Below, in pieces: positions 52,557 through 61,965 of a DNA stretch of 64,000 bases. Under the pieces are notes generated by a model. It was given only the letters and a program-made list of their open reading frames with translations, was not told the DNA's origin and did not search any database. The stretch spans positions 1 to 64,000 of the forward strand of contig NZ_BAXB01000006.1 of assembly GCF_000698145.1 (NCBI RefSeq), read 5' to 3'. This DNA comes from Geomicrobium sp. JCM 19039 (lineage in GTDB: Bacteria; Bacillota; Bacilli; Bacillales; Marinococcaceae). Positions within the stretch are counted from its first letter, which is position 1; every line of letters starts with the position of its first letter. A program made the translations under genes and the position numbers.

Positions 52557-53261
52557 ATGGTATTGCTTGGAACACTTGTAAATGGAGCGGCGATTCTATT
52601 CGGATCGCTGCTCGGTTTACTTTTAAAACGAATTCCAGAACGAATAAAAACGACGGTCATGCAGGCGCTTGGTCTTGCCGTCATCGCTCTAGGCATTTCG
52701 ATGTCTTTAGAGGGAGAACAGTTTCTAATCACAGTTGCTTCCTTAGCACTCGGCGCACTGTTAGGAGAATGGATGCGCCTAGAGGAACGTCTTAACGATG
52801 TGGGCTCGTGGCTTGAGAAACGGGTCGGGAGCGGCGGCGGAGAATCTCAGTTCGCGAAAGGTTTCGTCACGGCTTCCCTCGTTTACGTTGTTGGTGCTAT
52901 GGCTATTCTCGGCGCTCTCGACAGTGGGTTACGTTTAGATCATAGTTTGCTTTATACGAAGGCGATGCTAGACGGTTTCACCGCTGTGCTTTTCTCCTCC
53001 ATTTTCGGCATTGGCGTCTTATTTTCACTCGTTCCCGTCGTTTTGTACCAAGGTGGGATTGCCTTACTTGCAGGCCAGATCGATCAGATCGTCCCAACAG
53101 CAATGCTCGATGAATTTATCATTGAAATGACAGCTGTCGGTGGCATTATGATTATCGCCATCGGTTTAAAAATTCTTGGCATCTTGCATATCAAAGTCGC
53201 TAACCTACTTCCAGCATTGCCAATCGTATTTCTGCTCGTGATGTTTGTATATGTATTGTAG
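52557..53261 (+). CDS. DUF554 family membrane protein
   Basis: The 234-residue hydrophobic protein has about six or seven predicted membrane segments and the DUF554 N-terminus LLGTLVNGAAILFGSLLGLLLKRIPE. It contains the family-conserved GAMAILGALDSGL and KAMLDGFTAVLFSSIFGIGVLFS. The function of DUF554 proteins (B. subtilis YdfK-like) is unknown. It follows parB closely (26 bp), a common arrangement, and ends at a strong terminator. Confidence 0.88.
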   Translation: MVLLGTLVNGAAILFGSLLGLLLKRIPERIKTTVMQALGLAVIALGISMSLEGEQFLITVASLALGALLGEWMRLEERLNDVGSWLEKRVGSGGGESQFAKGFVTASLVYVVGAMAILGALDSGLRLDHSLLYTKAMLDGFTAVLFSSIFGIGVLFSLVPVVLYQGGIALLAGQIDQIVPTAMLDEFIIEMTAVGGIMIIAIGLKILGILHIKVANLLPALPIVFLLVMFVYVL

Positions 53262-53270
53262 ACGGGGTCA

Positions 53271-53312
53271 AACGAAACCACCCATAGAGCTTTATATGGG
53301 TGGTTTCGTTTT
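53271..53312 (+). terminator. Terminator of the parA-parB-DUF554 operon
   Basis: AACGAAACCACCCATA pairs with TATGGGTGGTTTCGTT around a short loop, followed by TTT. The symmetric A-run/T-run makes it possibly bidirectional. In 53313-53500 I see nothing further. Confidence 0.85.
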
Positions 53313-53520
53313 GGATGAAAGATAAGTCAAAGACGACCAGGGGTGTGCCGAAGTGCACGTAATCGACAAGCAAGTGCACGCTTTCGCCACTGTGAGTATA
53401 CAAAAACATAAAAAACGATCTGCTTCTCGTCAACCGCGTTAAAGAATTCCCCCCCTCTCCTCAATACCAGATTTTTCATATGCAAAGAAGGGTAAAGGGG
53501 ATTAAGGAGGGAGTAATCCT

Positions 53521-53745
53521 ATGGCAAAAGCGATTTTTGGATCAACATTAATGATTGTTGCCACGATCCTCTTTATCGGAACGTTTATTACGACGGCGGT
53601 TGCTTCAGGCGGCGGTGTGGATATTACGGAGATGATCTATTCCTCGATGTGGAACGCTTTCCCTGTGCACATAGTTGTCGCAAGCATCGTATTTGCAGCA
53701 GGGCTGGGAATATTGGTGTATGAGGTCTTTCGTAACAAATCTTAG
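53521..53745 (+). CDS. Small two-TM membrane protein
   Basis: The 74-residue protein has membrane segments at about residues 7-27 and 48-68 joined by a loop with GGGVDITEMIYSS. A strong AAGGAGGGAG precedes the ATG. I do not recognise a family. The next gene is convergent and also encodes a small membrane protein. Confidence 0.6.
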   Translation: MAKAIFGSTLMIVATILFIGTFITTAVASGGGVDITEMIYSSMWNAFPVHIVVASIVFAAGLGILVYEVFRNKS

Positions 53746-53766
53746 CTTCGTAGAGAGAGACGTTTT

Positions 53767-54147
53767 CTAGCGGTAAGCGACGACATACCAATAAATATTT
53801 ACGCAAATGAAACAGACGGCAATCGTCAAAAAGATGACGGTTGTCATCGACCACACACCTAGCACGGAGCTTGCGGATAACATGAAGAAGAACATAACCG
53901 CGTTGAAGAATATTCCGAAACCAGCTGCGATACTCATAACGTGTTTCATCGGCAATACACCGAGGCGATACGGGATGAGTAGCAGCGCATACAGAATGGT
54001 GATTGTGAGGATGGCTGACCACATGCCCCAGTCTCCGAATTGATTGGCGTTCGGCCCGTAAGCGGCTAAAGGGGTTAACGTCGCGGCAACGGTAAGGGTA
54101 ATAAAGAGAAATAATGATACGAGTGTTAGGTTTGTTGTTGATTGCAT
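53767..54147 (-). CDS. Four-TM membrane protein of unknown function
   Basis: The 126-residue hydrophobic protein has predicted helices at about residues 7-27, 42-61, 67-92 and 97-121 and few charged residues. It has no signal-peptide cleavage site and no domain I recognise. GGAGC precedes the ATG at moderate spacing. It converges on the two-TM gene with a 21-bp gap. Confidence 0.55.
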   Translation of the reverse strand: MQSTTNLTLVSLFLFITLTVAATLTPLAAYGPNANQFGDWGMWSAILTITILYALLLIPYRLGVLPMKHVMSIAAGFGIFFNAVMFFFMLSASSVLGVWSMTTVIFLTIAVCFICVNIYWYVVAYR

Positions 54148-54322
54148 GCTGACCAGCTCCTTATGTTCATTATATTGAAAAATCTTTCTTTTTCCATTCG
54201 TCCGGGGACGGAGCTAAGTCATTGAAAAAATAGGTCTAGAGGCGTATACTTACTCGGATAAATCCTTGATAACAAACAAGGTTCACCCTCGGTGTGGCTT
54301 TTCAATAGAAAGAAGGAGTAGT

Positions 54323-55004
54323 ATGGGGAAAATCATCAATGACTATCGCACGTTTGGTGTGCGTTACTTTATGAAACGTGTAAGTTTGTTCATTATTGGC
54401 TTAATGGTCATGGCCTTTGGTGGCAACCTAATGATTCAATCAACGATGGGAACAGCGACGTGGGATGTGTTGCATATAGGTCTTGCCAACTTGACCCTTT
54501 ATCGATCGGTGCTTTGGTACAGATTGTCGGACTATTTATGATTGCCATTGCTTGTTGGTTGGAAAGGGAGTGGCCGCAAATCGGTAGTCTTTTAAACATC
54601 ATCCTTGTCGGTATGTTTTTAGATTTATGGCTGTTACTTCCGCTACAAGAGTTGTTCAATGCAACGTGGCAATCGGTGAGTATGTTATTTCTAGGCATTG
54701 TTGTTATTGGTTTAGGCTCCGGCATGTATGTCTCATCTCGCTCGGTGCAGGTCCACGTGACGGGGTTACATTAGCGGTTGCTTCAAGGACCGGTTGGTCG
54801 GTTCGACGCGTTCGGACAAAACTTGAGATGCTTGCGCTCCTTATTGGCTGGCTCATTGGTGGTCCGGTTGCATTCGGTACATTTCTGTCTGTCTTTTTAA
54901 TCGGCCCGGTCATGCAGGCATCGCTAGAGTTTTGGCGTTCTAGAGTACAAGTTTGGGAAAATGATGCAGTTGCTCGCCAACATCCACATACATTTACTGC
55001 GTAA
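54323..55004 (+). CDS. YczE/YitT-like integral membrane protein (two frameshifts)
   Basis: The protein has about five membrane segments and the YczE pattern: FGGNLMIQSTMGTATWDVLHIGLA, GSLLNIILVGMFLDL, and LGAGPRDGVTLAVASRTGWS followed by LLIGWLIGGPVAFGTFLSVF. Break 1 at about 54495-54497: one more C gives LTPLSIGALVQIVG. Break 2 at about 54734: one more base gives YVSISLGAGPRDG. The repaired protein is about 227 residues. YczE-family proteins have been tied to 4'-phosphopantetheinyl transferase function only in B. subtilis; the role here is unknown. Confidence 0.82.
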
Positions 55005-55033
55005 AACTACAGCGAACGACGGTGTAGTTTTTT
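55002..55033 (+). terminator. Terminator of the YczE-like gene
   Basis: AAAACTACA pairs with TGTAGTTTT across GCGAACGACGG, with TTTTTTG following. Confidence 0.8.
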
Positions 55034-55141
55034 GTCTAATTTGTAAGCGATTTCATTACTATCCTTTCGGGAAAAAGGATGCTACACTTATGGGTAGTGT
55101 AATTGAATTCTAACTTTTCGAAACTTTGGGAGTGAATTGGG

Positions 55142-56515
55142 ATGGCACAGAAAGCAGCGAAAGACCTACAGAAAGAACTTTTGAAAAAAGACCAGAAGCA
55201 TTTTCTTCATCCAACGTCGAATCCGAAACAACAAGCAAAATCAGGTGCTTCAATTGTACTTAAACGAGGCAAAGGCATTTATGTGGAAGATATTGAAGGG
55301 AAACGTTACATGGACGGCCTCTCTAGCCTTTGGAACGTTCATATTGGCCATGGAAATGAAGAGCTTGCAAATGTTTCTTACGAGCAAATGTCTACGCTTG
55401 CCTATGCGAGCTCTTTCAAAGGATATTCAAACCCGGCTGCGATCGAATTGTCAGAAAAGCTTGCCGATATTGCCCCAGATAAATTAAACAGTGTATTTTA
55501 CACTTCTGGAGGTTCAGAATCGAACGATACCGCGTTTAAACTGTCGCGATTTTATTGGGAACAAGTCGGCAAACCCGAAAAGAAGAAGATTATTGCGCTA
55601 GAGCGCTCATATCACGGGGTAACGGTAGGGGCACAGTCGGCGACCCATTTACCAGCATTCCATTCATTTTCGGGATCATACATGAACGGGATGTTTCATG
55701 CACTGCCTCACCTCACCGATTGTGAGCGAGGCAACACTTCTGCTGACCATTATGAACAGAGCATTCGTGGCATTGTCGAGAGGGAAGGTGCAGACACTGT
55801 AGCTGCTGTCATTTTGGAGCCGATCCAAGGGGCGGGTGGCATCTATGTTCCCCCTGCAGGATATCTTGAAGCGGTCCGGAAGTTGTGCGATGAGTTTAAT
55901 ATCCATTTGATTGCTGATGAAGTGATTTGTGGTTTTGGAAGAACAGGCAAAATGTTTGCGGTTGAACACTGGGACGTGACTCCTGATTTTCTATGTGTCG
56001 CAAAAGGGATTACGAGTGGGTATGCACAGCTTGGTGGTGTCTTGATCCACGATACGATCCAAAAAGAAATCGCGAATTTTGACGGGGTACTCGCGCACGG
56101 TTTTACGTATAGTGGTCATCCTACTGCATGTGCGGTCGGATTAAAAAATATCGAAATCATTGAACGTGAAGGCCTCGTCGAGCGGGCGGATGAGATGGGC
56201 AAAGTGTTAGCGGATCGACTTGAGCAAGTCGTCACTGCTCATTCGACAGTAGGTTTAACCCGAGGAATGGGATTGCTCCGCTCTATCGAACTATTCAAAG
56301 ACTCAAAATCATTTGAACGTTTCGATCCGAATGAAAATGCTGCAGAACGTGTATATCAAGCATGTTTTGATCGGGGGTTGCTACTACGCACATCTGGTGG
56401 AAATGGCGTGAATATCATTCCGATGGCGCCGCCTCTAATTATTACGGAACCAGAAATCGATGAACTTATCGATCGCTTAGACGCTGGACTTACGGCATTT
56501 GAAAGCAGTCTTTAA
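55142..56515 (+). CDS. Class III aminotransferase (omega-amino acid:pyruvate type)
   Basis: The 457-residue PLP enzyme has GLSSLWNVHIGHGNEEL, the phosphate-binding FYTSGGSESNDTAFKL, the PLP-ring Asp in HLIADEVICGFGRTGKM, and the Schiff-base Lys in FLCVAKGITSGYAQLGG. These match the beta-alanine/taurine/omega-amino acid:pyruvate group. The amino donor cannot be fixed from the sequence; a link to beta-alanine (panD is elsewhere in the window) is speculative. It is a single-gene transcript flanked by terminators. Confidence 0.88.
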   Translation: MAQKAAKDLQKELLKKDQKHFLHPTSNPKQQAKSGASIVLKRGKGIYVEDIEGKRYMDGLSSLWNVHIGHGNEELANVSYEQMSTLAYASSFKGYSNPAAIELSEKLADIAPDKLNSVFYTSGGSESNDTAFKLSRFYWEQVGKPEKKKIIALERSYHGVTVGAQSATHLPAFHSFSGSYMNGMFHALPHLTDCERGNTSADHYEQSIRGIVEREGADTVAAVILEPIQGAGGIYVPPAGYLEAVRKLCDEFNIHLIADEVICGFGRTGKMFAVEHWDVTPDFLCVAKGITSGYAQLGGVLIHDTIQKEIANFDGVLAHGFTYSGHPTACAVGLKNIEIIEREGLVERADEMGKVLADRLEQVVTAHSTVGLTRGMGLLRSIELFKDSKSFERFDPNENAAERVYQACFDRGLLLRTSGGNGVNIIPMAPPLIITEPEIDELIDRLDAGLTAFESSL

Positions 56516-56521
56516 CAAGAT

Positions 56522-56566
56522 GAAAAACAAGGCCCATTCATTCTTCGCGAATGGGCCTTGTTTTTG
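56522..56566 (+). terminator. Bidirectional terminator between aminotransferase and yyaC
   Basis: AAAAACAAGGCCCATTC pairs perfectly with GAATGGGCCTTGTTTTT around a 9-nt loop, with A-run and T-run on both sides. It serves both convergent genes. Confidence 0.9.
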
Positions 56567-56569
56567 AGT

Positions 56570-57257
56570 TTACGTATCGGTTAGGCGAGTTGACAATATA
56601 TAGCTAGTGCAATTCCTCGGTCGGGGCGGTAAGTGATCCCCCATGTACGGGCAACGGCACATGCGAGAACGCCTCACCGTTGAACGACTGTTAAGAAGTC
56701 GATCGGCTTTTAGAATCCCTTCAGCGGTCCACTCGGCCATTTGCATGACAAAATGCAAACGTGTATTTTGTAGAATAACAAATTCCATCATCCCCCACAT
56801 TGACCGTCCCTGTAATATGCATATCTCCTGCAGCAGGCAATACCTTTTTGACGGCACTTCCTGGACGTACCGGCCCAGAGGCAAAAGTCACCCGGCCAAC
56901 ACTTTCTGACTTGCCCATACTTGCGTCAATGGCAATGACGAGGGCACCGTGATGGAGCAGTTTGATTTCATTTAGTGTCTCCTCAAGGTTTAGCGCATGG
57001 ACGGGTTTTTGCAATGTTCCATAGACCGTCATCCGTTTGGAACTATTTTCATGAATGATCGTGCCGACTAACGGCCCGAATGCGTCACCGGTGGAGCGGT
57101 CCGTACCGATGCAGATGAAGACAATGTGGTTCTTTTGCGGAGAGCTTTGCAACTGTTCGTAAACGTGTTCAGCCAGTTGATCGCTTCGGTCTTGTTGCTC
57201 AATATAATAGTGATGATGAAATGATTTTTCTTTGAAAAAAGAGAGCTTGATGGACAT
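56570..57257 (-). CDS. yyaC: Sporulation-associated protein YyaC (one frameshift)
   Basis: The protein matches the YyaC family (GPR-related peptidase fold): IVFICIGTDRSTGDAFGPLVG, GTLQKPVHALNLEETL, VIAIDASMGKSESVG, AAGDMHITGTVNVG. The frame breaks at a five-base homopolymer (56792-56796). The continuation MMEFVILQNTRLHFVMQMAEW is restored by removing one base (or adding two), unlike all other breaks in the window. The last 30 residues after ADRLLNS are not family-like, so a further error or a shorter true end is possible. Confidence 0.82.
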
Positions 57258-57342
57258 ACCTTCCCCTCCTTCAACATACTAGTCCCAGTATAGGAGTTTT
57301 TTTAGAAGTCTATACTTGTGCTTCTGTAAGGGAGAGAAGGCA

Positions 57343-58368
57343 ATGGTCGGTAGAGGGTTAAAATGGATGCTTTTACTTACAGGAACAATGATTGGCGCCG
57401 GTTATGCGTCTGGTCGAGAGATTTGGCAGTTCTTCGGTGCAGATAGCGGCGTTGCCATTATTTTGTTCAGCATGCTTTTTATGATTTGTTCTTATACGGT
57501 TCTTAAATTAAGCATTTCACTGCGGGCAGAAAATTACGTGGTCGTGCTGGAAACACTTCTCGGTAAACGACTTTCAAAAGCGTACGACAAGTTAATTATC
57601 TTATATTTATTTTTAACGACGGGAATTATGATCTCTGGTGGCGGCGCAACATTGGAAACGTTTGAACTTCCGTATTGGTTCGGCATTGCGCTTATGTGTA
57701 TTTTGTTAACGGTGTTATTCATTTGGGATTTGGACGGGCTTACATCGGTAAACAACTTTTTGACACCGGCATTAATTGCTGTACTAATTGTCATCTTAAT
57801 TTTCTTTCAGATGTCAAGTGAGGGAGGGTTTGTGCTAGAGTGGGGCTCCCAATCGAACTGGCCGTCTGCAATTACGTTTACCGCGTTAAATTTATTGCCG
57901 ATCGTTGCGGTGTTATCGGCCATTGGCACAAAAATTGAGCATCCAGGAGAAGTGTGGATTGCGACGATTGGCAGCGGACTGATTCTCGGTGGAGTGAGCT
58001 ACTTATACAACCAATCCCTCTTAAAAGTGGCTGATGATATCATTCTTTACGAAATTCCTTTGTTCTCCATTTTAAGTAATTACCCGTATTTACTCGTCAT
58101 TGCGATGACAATCCTTTTATGGACGGCAATCTTTACGACAGCTGCCGCAAACATCCTCGGTCTCATCAGTCGGTTTCGTCACGTGCTCAGCAGTCCAGGA
58201 TGGCTGTTAACGATTGTTATTTTACTCCCGCTACTCCCGATGACAACGTTTGGCTTTTCTACGCTCGTTGCCTTCTTGTATCCATTATATGGGATGTTAA
58301 ATCTTTACTTGCTCGGTTCGGTGTTACTCTACCCGTTTTTAAATGATCGATATGACCGGCTTCGGTAG
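57343..58368 (+). CDS. YkvI-like membrane transporter
   Basis: The 341-residue protein has about ten predicted membrane helices and starts LLLTGTMIGAGYASGREIWQFF, a motif shared by YkvI proteins and related APC-superfamily transporters (unwound first helix GAGYASGRE). No substrate is known. GGGAG precedes the ATG at 57343; the nine-codon upstream extension is rejected. It is divergent from yyaC. Confidence 0.82.
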   Translation: MVGRGLKWMLLLTGTMIGAGYASGREIWQFFGADSGVAIILFSMLFMICSYTVLKLSISLRAENYVVVLETLLGKRLSKAYDKLIILYLFLTTGIMISGGGATLETFELPYWFGIALMCILLTVLFIWDLDGLTSVNNFLTPALIAVLIVILIFFQMSSEGGFVLEWGSQSNWPSAITFTALNLLPIVAVLSAIGTKIEHPGEVWIATIGSGLILGGVSYLYNQSLLKVADDIILYEIPLFSILSNYPYLLVIAMTILLWTAIFTTAAANILGLISRFRHVLSSPGWLLTIVILLPLLPMTTFGFSTLVAFLYPLYGMLNLYLLGSVLLYPFLNDRYDRLR

Positions 58369-58469
58369 GATATACCAGACAAATATGGTATACTGATGAG
58401 TGCTTCCGTTTACTCGGAAGCTTTTCTATGTTTACACTAGTTTTTTAATAGATAAGGAGGGTGAACGAC

Positions 58470-58670
58470 TTGGCGGATCAAGGTTTTGGGTTACACGATG
58501 TCGTGGAAATGAAAAAGCCTCATCCGTGTGGGACGAATCGTTGGAAGATTATCCGCATGGGCATGGACGTAAGGATAAAGTGTCTCGGGTGTGATCATAG
58601 CGTCATGATTCCGCGCAAAACATTCACCCGTAAAATGAAGCGCATTCTAGAAGTTGCACCACGTGATTAA
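58470..58670 (+). CDS. DUF951 family protein
   Basis: The 66-residue protein has the complete DUF951 pattern [22 protein letters not shown] followed by [12 protein letters not shown], with three cysteines (C..CLGC) that may bind metal. It stands directly upstream of ychF, its usual place in Bacillus. AAGGAGG stands 9 bp before TTG; the GTG three codons upstream would abut the ribosome site. Confidence 0.9.
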   Translation: MADQGFGLHDVVEMKKPHPCGTNRWKIIRMGMDVRIKCLGCDHSVMIPRKTFTRKMKRILEVAPRD

Positions 58671-58693
58671 GACTGAGAGGAAGTGGCAGTACG

Positions 58694-59792
58694 ATGGCTT
58701 TAACTACAGGCATCGTCGGCTTGCCGAATGTCGGCAAGTCGACGCTCTTTAATGCAATTACACAAGCGGGGGCAGAAGCGGCAAACTACCCGTTTGCAAC
58801 GATCGATCCTAACGTCGGGATTGTTGAAGTGCCGGACGAGCGCTTGCACGTCTTAACTGAACTTGTGAACCCGAAGAAAACGGTACCGACAACATTTGAA
58901 TTTACCGATATTGCAGGTATTGTTGAAGGGGCGAGCAAAGGAGAAGGGCTTGGGAACAAGTTTCTTTCTCATATTCGTGAAGTAGACGCAATTACCCACG
59001 TTGTCCGCTGTTTTGATGATGATGACATTACGCACGTATCCGGCAGTGTTGACCCGCTTCGTGACATGGAAATCATTAACTTAGAACTCGTTCTAGCTGA
59101 CCTTGAAACCGTAGCAAAAGGCTAGAAAAGGTAAATAAGCTCGCAAAAACAAAAGATAAAGTGGCACTTCAAGAACAAGCCGTACTCCAAAAGATTGTGA
59201 GTGCATTAGAAGACGAAAAGCCAGCGCGTTCAGTTGATTTAGACGATGATGAGCGTAAAATGGCAAAAGGCTTTCAACTTTTAACATTGAAACCTGTTTT
59301 GTATGTCGCAAATGTGAGTGAAGAAGATTTACTTGCCGGATCTGACAATCACTACGTCGCGAAGGTGAAGGAACGAGCAGCTGAAGAAAATTCAGAAGTC
59401 ATTTCAATTTGCGCAAGCATTGAAGCAGAAGTGGCGGAGCTTGAAGGGGAAGACCGACAAAGTTTCCTCGAAGACCTCGGCATTGAAGAAGCGGGGCTGG
59501 ATCGTTTAATTCGAGCGGCTTATGCACTTCTTGGACTCGCCACATATTTCACAGCCGGCGAGCAAGAAGTTCGCGCTTGGACCATTCGCAAGGTACGAAA
59601 GCGCCACAAGCGGCAGGTGTCATTCATACTGATTTTGAGCGTGGCTTTATTCGAGCGGAAGTCGTCGCATATGAAGACTTAAAAGCATTAGGCACGATGA
59701 CGAAAGCAAAAGACGCTGGAAAAGTACGACTCGAAGGAAAAGAATACGTCGTCGTCGATGGCGATGTCGTTCATTTCCGCTTTAACGTGTAA
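58694..59792 (+). CDS. ychF: Redox-regulated ATPase YchF/OLA1 (two frameshifts)
   Basis: YchF is an Obg-family nucleotidase that prefers ATP and binds ribosomes. The N-terminus has [32 protein letters not shown] and [14 protein letters not shown]; the C-terminal TGS domain has [22 protein letters not shown]. Break 1 at 59116-59119: one more A gives [17 protein letters not shown]. Break 2 at 59592-59593: one more G gives [17 protein letters not shown]. The repaired length is about 366 residues, normal. Confidence 0.95.
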
Positions 59793-59801
59793 ATATGCTC
59801 A

Positions 59802-59829
59802 CCAAAACCATCGTAATGATGGTTTTTGG
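59802..59829 (+). terminator. Terminator of ychF
   Basis: CCAAAACCATC pairs with GATGGTTTTTGG around GTAAT. The T-run is in the stem. Confidence 0.8.
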
Positions 59830-59850
59830 TTTATTTAATTGGAGGTTATG

Positions 59851-60648
59851 ATGGAAACGTTTATGAAAGTAGCAAAAGCGATTGCCGATACGTACGATAC
59901 GCACCTCCCTCATGCTGAGCTTCTGCTCGTTGGGGGATCGGTGGCTAGAGGTAGAGCAGACGAAGATTCAGATCTTGAACTCAATGTACTCTGGAAAAGA
60001 CCACCTTCAGACGATGACCGGTTAAAGCTGATCGATGTGCATAAAGGGACGTTACTAGAGTTCTATCCATTTGAAGAAAATGAATGGTCAGAAAGTTACG
60101 AAATAAACGGACTGAAGATTGAGATGAGTCATTACTTAACAGAATACGCGATGCAAACGGTTGAGGACGTGCTTGTCCAGTATGATCCTGCCATCGATAA
60201 ACAATGGCTTATTTCTAGTATTCAAGACGGTGTTGCAATTGGAAATGAGGAATGGTTTCATCATTTGCAACAGCGTGTGATGTGCTACCCAGAAGGGTTG
60301 AAAAACGCGATGATCGCCCGTTTTAGCAAGCTTTCAAATACGTGGAACCATCGCGATGCGCTCCTGCAACGAGGGGATTGGTTTGTGTTACGGCAAGCAA
60401 TGGGGGATGTTCAGCGCCAAATGTTGGCGCTTGTATATGCTGTCAACGGCCGTTATGTTGAGCATCCGTATTTCAAGTGGAATTCACTAATCATAAAGGA
60501 AATGACAAGAAAGCCAGACGGTTTTGAAGAGCGACTGGCCTCGTTGTACACGCTTCCGTTACAAGAGGCCGTCCGTGAGCTTGAATGTTTGTGGTCAGAA
60601 GTGGAACAGTTGACTCGCTGGGGCGCTTATGAATGTCAGAATAATTGA
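59851..60648 (+). CDS. Nucleotidyltransferase-fold protein
   Basis: The 265-residue protein has a pol-beta-type nucleotidyltransferase signature LLLVGGSVARGRADEDSDLELNVLW (G-S-x-ARG...SDLE), with the second metal ligand as Glu where Asp is usual, then a helical C-terminal domain that resembles DUF4037 or aminoglycoside-adenylyltransferase families. The substrate is unknown. GGAGG lies 5 bp before the second ATG, which I chose over an ATG one codon earlier. It overlaps the next gene by 20 bp, so the two are translationally coupled. Confidence 0.75.
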   Translation: METFMKVAKAIADTYDTHLPHAELLLVGGSVARGRADEDSDLELNVLWKRPPSDDDRLKLIDVHKGTLLEFYPFEENEWSESYEINGLKIEMSHYLTEYAMQTVEDVLVQYDPAIDKQWLISSIQDGVAIGNEEWFHHLQQRVMCYPEGLKNAMIARFSKLSNTWNHRDALLQRGDWFVLRQAMGDVQRQMLALVYAVNGRYVEHPYFKWNSLIIKEMTRKPDGFEERLASLYTLPLQEAVRELECLWSEVEQLTRWGAYECQNN

Positions 60649-61516
60649 ACATTCCGCCCGGTTGTTTGGTGCGAGTCCTGATCATTGGCGATGTATCGGA
60701 GGGTTTCACAACAATGTGTTTTTAAGTCGTCAAAATGGTATCGTGTTAAAATTTTTAAAAAAAGACAGTGAAGACGTGGACGCTCTACGTAGGCAGGCCT
60801 ATGTCATGGAGCTTGTGCATAAAGAGGGTGTGCGTACGCCAAAACCGATTCGTTCAATGAATGGCATGACGGTTGAAACGGTGGAGCACTTGTACGTAAT
60901 GGCCACACAGTTTGTATCGGGAGAGCCGCTCGAAGGACTTGAACAGAAACCGCTACAAATTCAACAGTTTGGGCGAGTGCTCGGGAGGTTACATGAAATC
61001 GCAAAGAGGCATACAAAAGCGTTTCAGTCATATCCGCTAGCATGGGATCATGATATTTCGCACCGACAGTTTACGACCGGCATTAATCAAGAGATCCAAC
61101 AAAAATGGCAATGTTATATGGAAAAGTTGCAGAAGCTTCCTAAAGATGCCAGTGTGTATGGACTTGTGCATCATGACTTACATCATGAGAACGTGCTCAT
61201 CCGTGACGGCGGGATGACGGTTCTTGATTTTGGTGACCTTCGCCTAAGTTGGTTCGCCTATGATGTGGCGATTCCCATTTACCACGCCACCGATGCCACC
61301 ACATACCGACAGTTTTTCAAGACCCATTTCTTAAAAGGGTACCGTATGGAAACACACATGAGTGAAGATGTGGAGCAGTGGATTGATTTTTTCTTATCAT
61401 ATCGGCGCATCTACTCTTATTTGTATTTCTACGATGTGCTCACGCCTGAACAGTTAACACCATCGACGAAACAAGCGTTGGCGAAAATGAAAGAGAACAT
61501 TCTAAATCAAGAATAA
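60629..61516 (+). CDS. Aminoglycoside-phosphotransferase-family kinase-like protein
   Basis: The 295-residue protein has the APH/choline-kinase fold: a Lys-bearing N-lobe (NGIVLKFLKK), the Brenner motif VYGLVHHDLHHENVLI (catalytic Asp, Asn) and TVLDFGDLRLSWFAYDVA (metal-binding Asp). The substrate could be an antibiotic, a sugar or an amino alcohol; many chromosomal members do not confer resistance. It starts inside the nucleotidyltransferase gene and ends overlapping the convergent DUF4188 gene by 10 bp. Confidence 0.8.
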   Translation: MNVRIIEHSARLFGASPDHWRCIGGFHNNVFLSRQNGIVLKFLKKDSEDVDALRRQAYVMELVHKEGVRTPKPIRSMNGMTVETVEHLYVMATQFVSGEPLEGLEQKPLQIQQFGRVLGRLHEIAKRHTKAFQSYPLAWDHDISHRQFTTGINQEIQQKWQCYMEKLQKLPKDASVYGLVHHDLHHENVLIRDGGMTVLDFGDLRLSWFAYDVAIPIYHATDATTYRQFFKTHFLKGYRMETHMSEDVEQWIDFFLSYRRIYSYLYFYDVLTPEQLTPSTKQALAKMKENILNQE

Positions 61517-61965
61517 TGGAGACGCGCTTTTGCGGAAGAATCGTCAGCGAGTGAGCGTGCAGCAGTCGCTTTGACGATACCACGGGGTTTGCCCATGCGC
61601 GAATACACGGATTCGTATGCGCCTGCCCGCACGTCATACGTCTCATGAAACACACCGACAGCTTCGCTTTTGGCGACTTTTTTGTAGAAATCAATCCAAG
61701 CACTTTTATGAGTGTGTCCGTGGGCATAATCAAGTAGCTGATCGGTGCTTTCCCAATATTGTGTCAACACAATGGTGCGCCCGCTGACGGCTGTGTCATG
61801 AGACAAGAAGCCAAGGGAACGGTCAGTATACAATTCTTTCATCATTGGTGGCATCGCCATGAATACGGGCCACCAGCTTTTTATATTCCACCATTTATTT
61901 ACCCTCATCCCGATAATAAATACGACGATGTCCCCGTCATGATCTGCCGTTACTCGCTTTTGCAT
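61507..61965 (-). CDS. DUF4188 family protein (heme-peroxidase/monooxygenase-like fold)
   Basis: The 152-residue protein matches DUF4188: VVFIIGMRVNKWWNIKSWWPVF, MMKELYTDRSLGFL, VLTQYWESTDQLLDYA and a C-terminal Y-x-R type tail. The fold resembles dimeric alpha+beta barrel monooxygenases. Its ATG lies 16 bp inside the end of the PadR gene, so it is translationally coupled to and probably controlled by PadR. Confidence 0.85.
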   Translation of the reverse strand: MQKRVTADHDGDIVVFIIGMRVNKWWNIKSWWPVFMAMPPMMKELYTDRSLGFLSHDTAVSGRTIVLTQYWESTDQLLDYAHGHTHKSAWIDFYKKVAKSEAVGVFHETYDVRAGAYESVYSRMGKPRGIVKATAARSLADDSSAKARLHYS

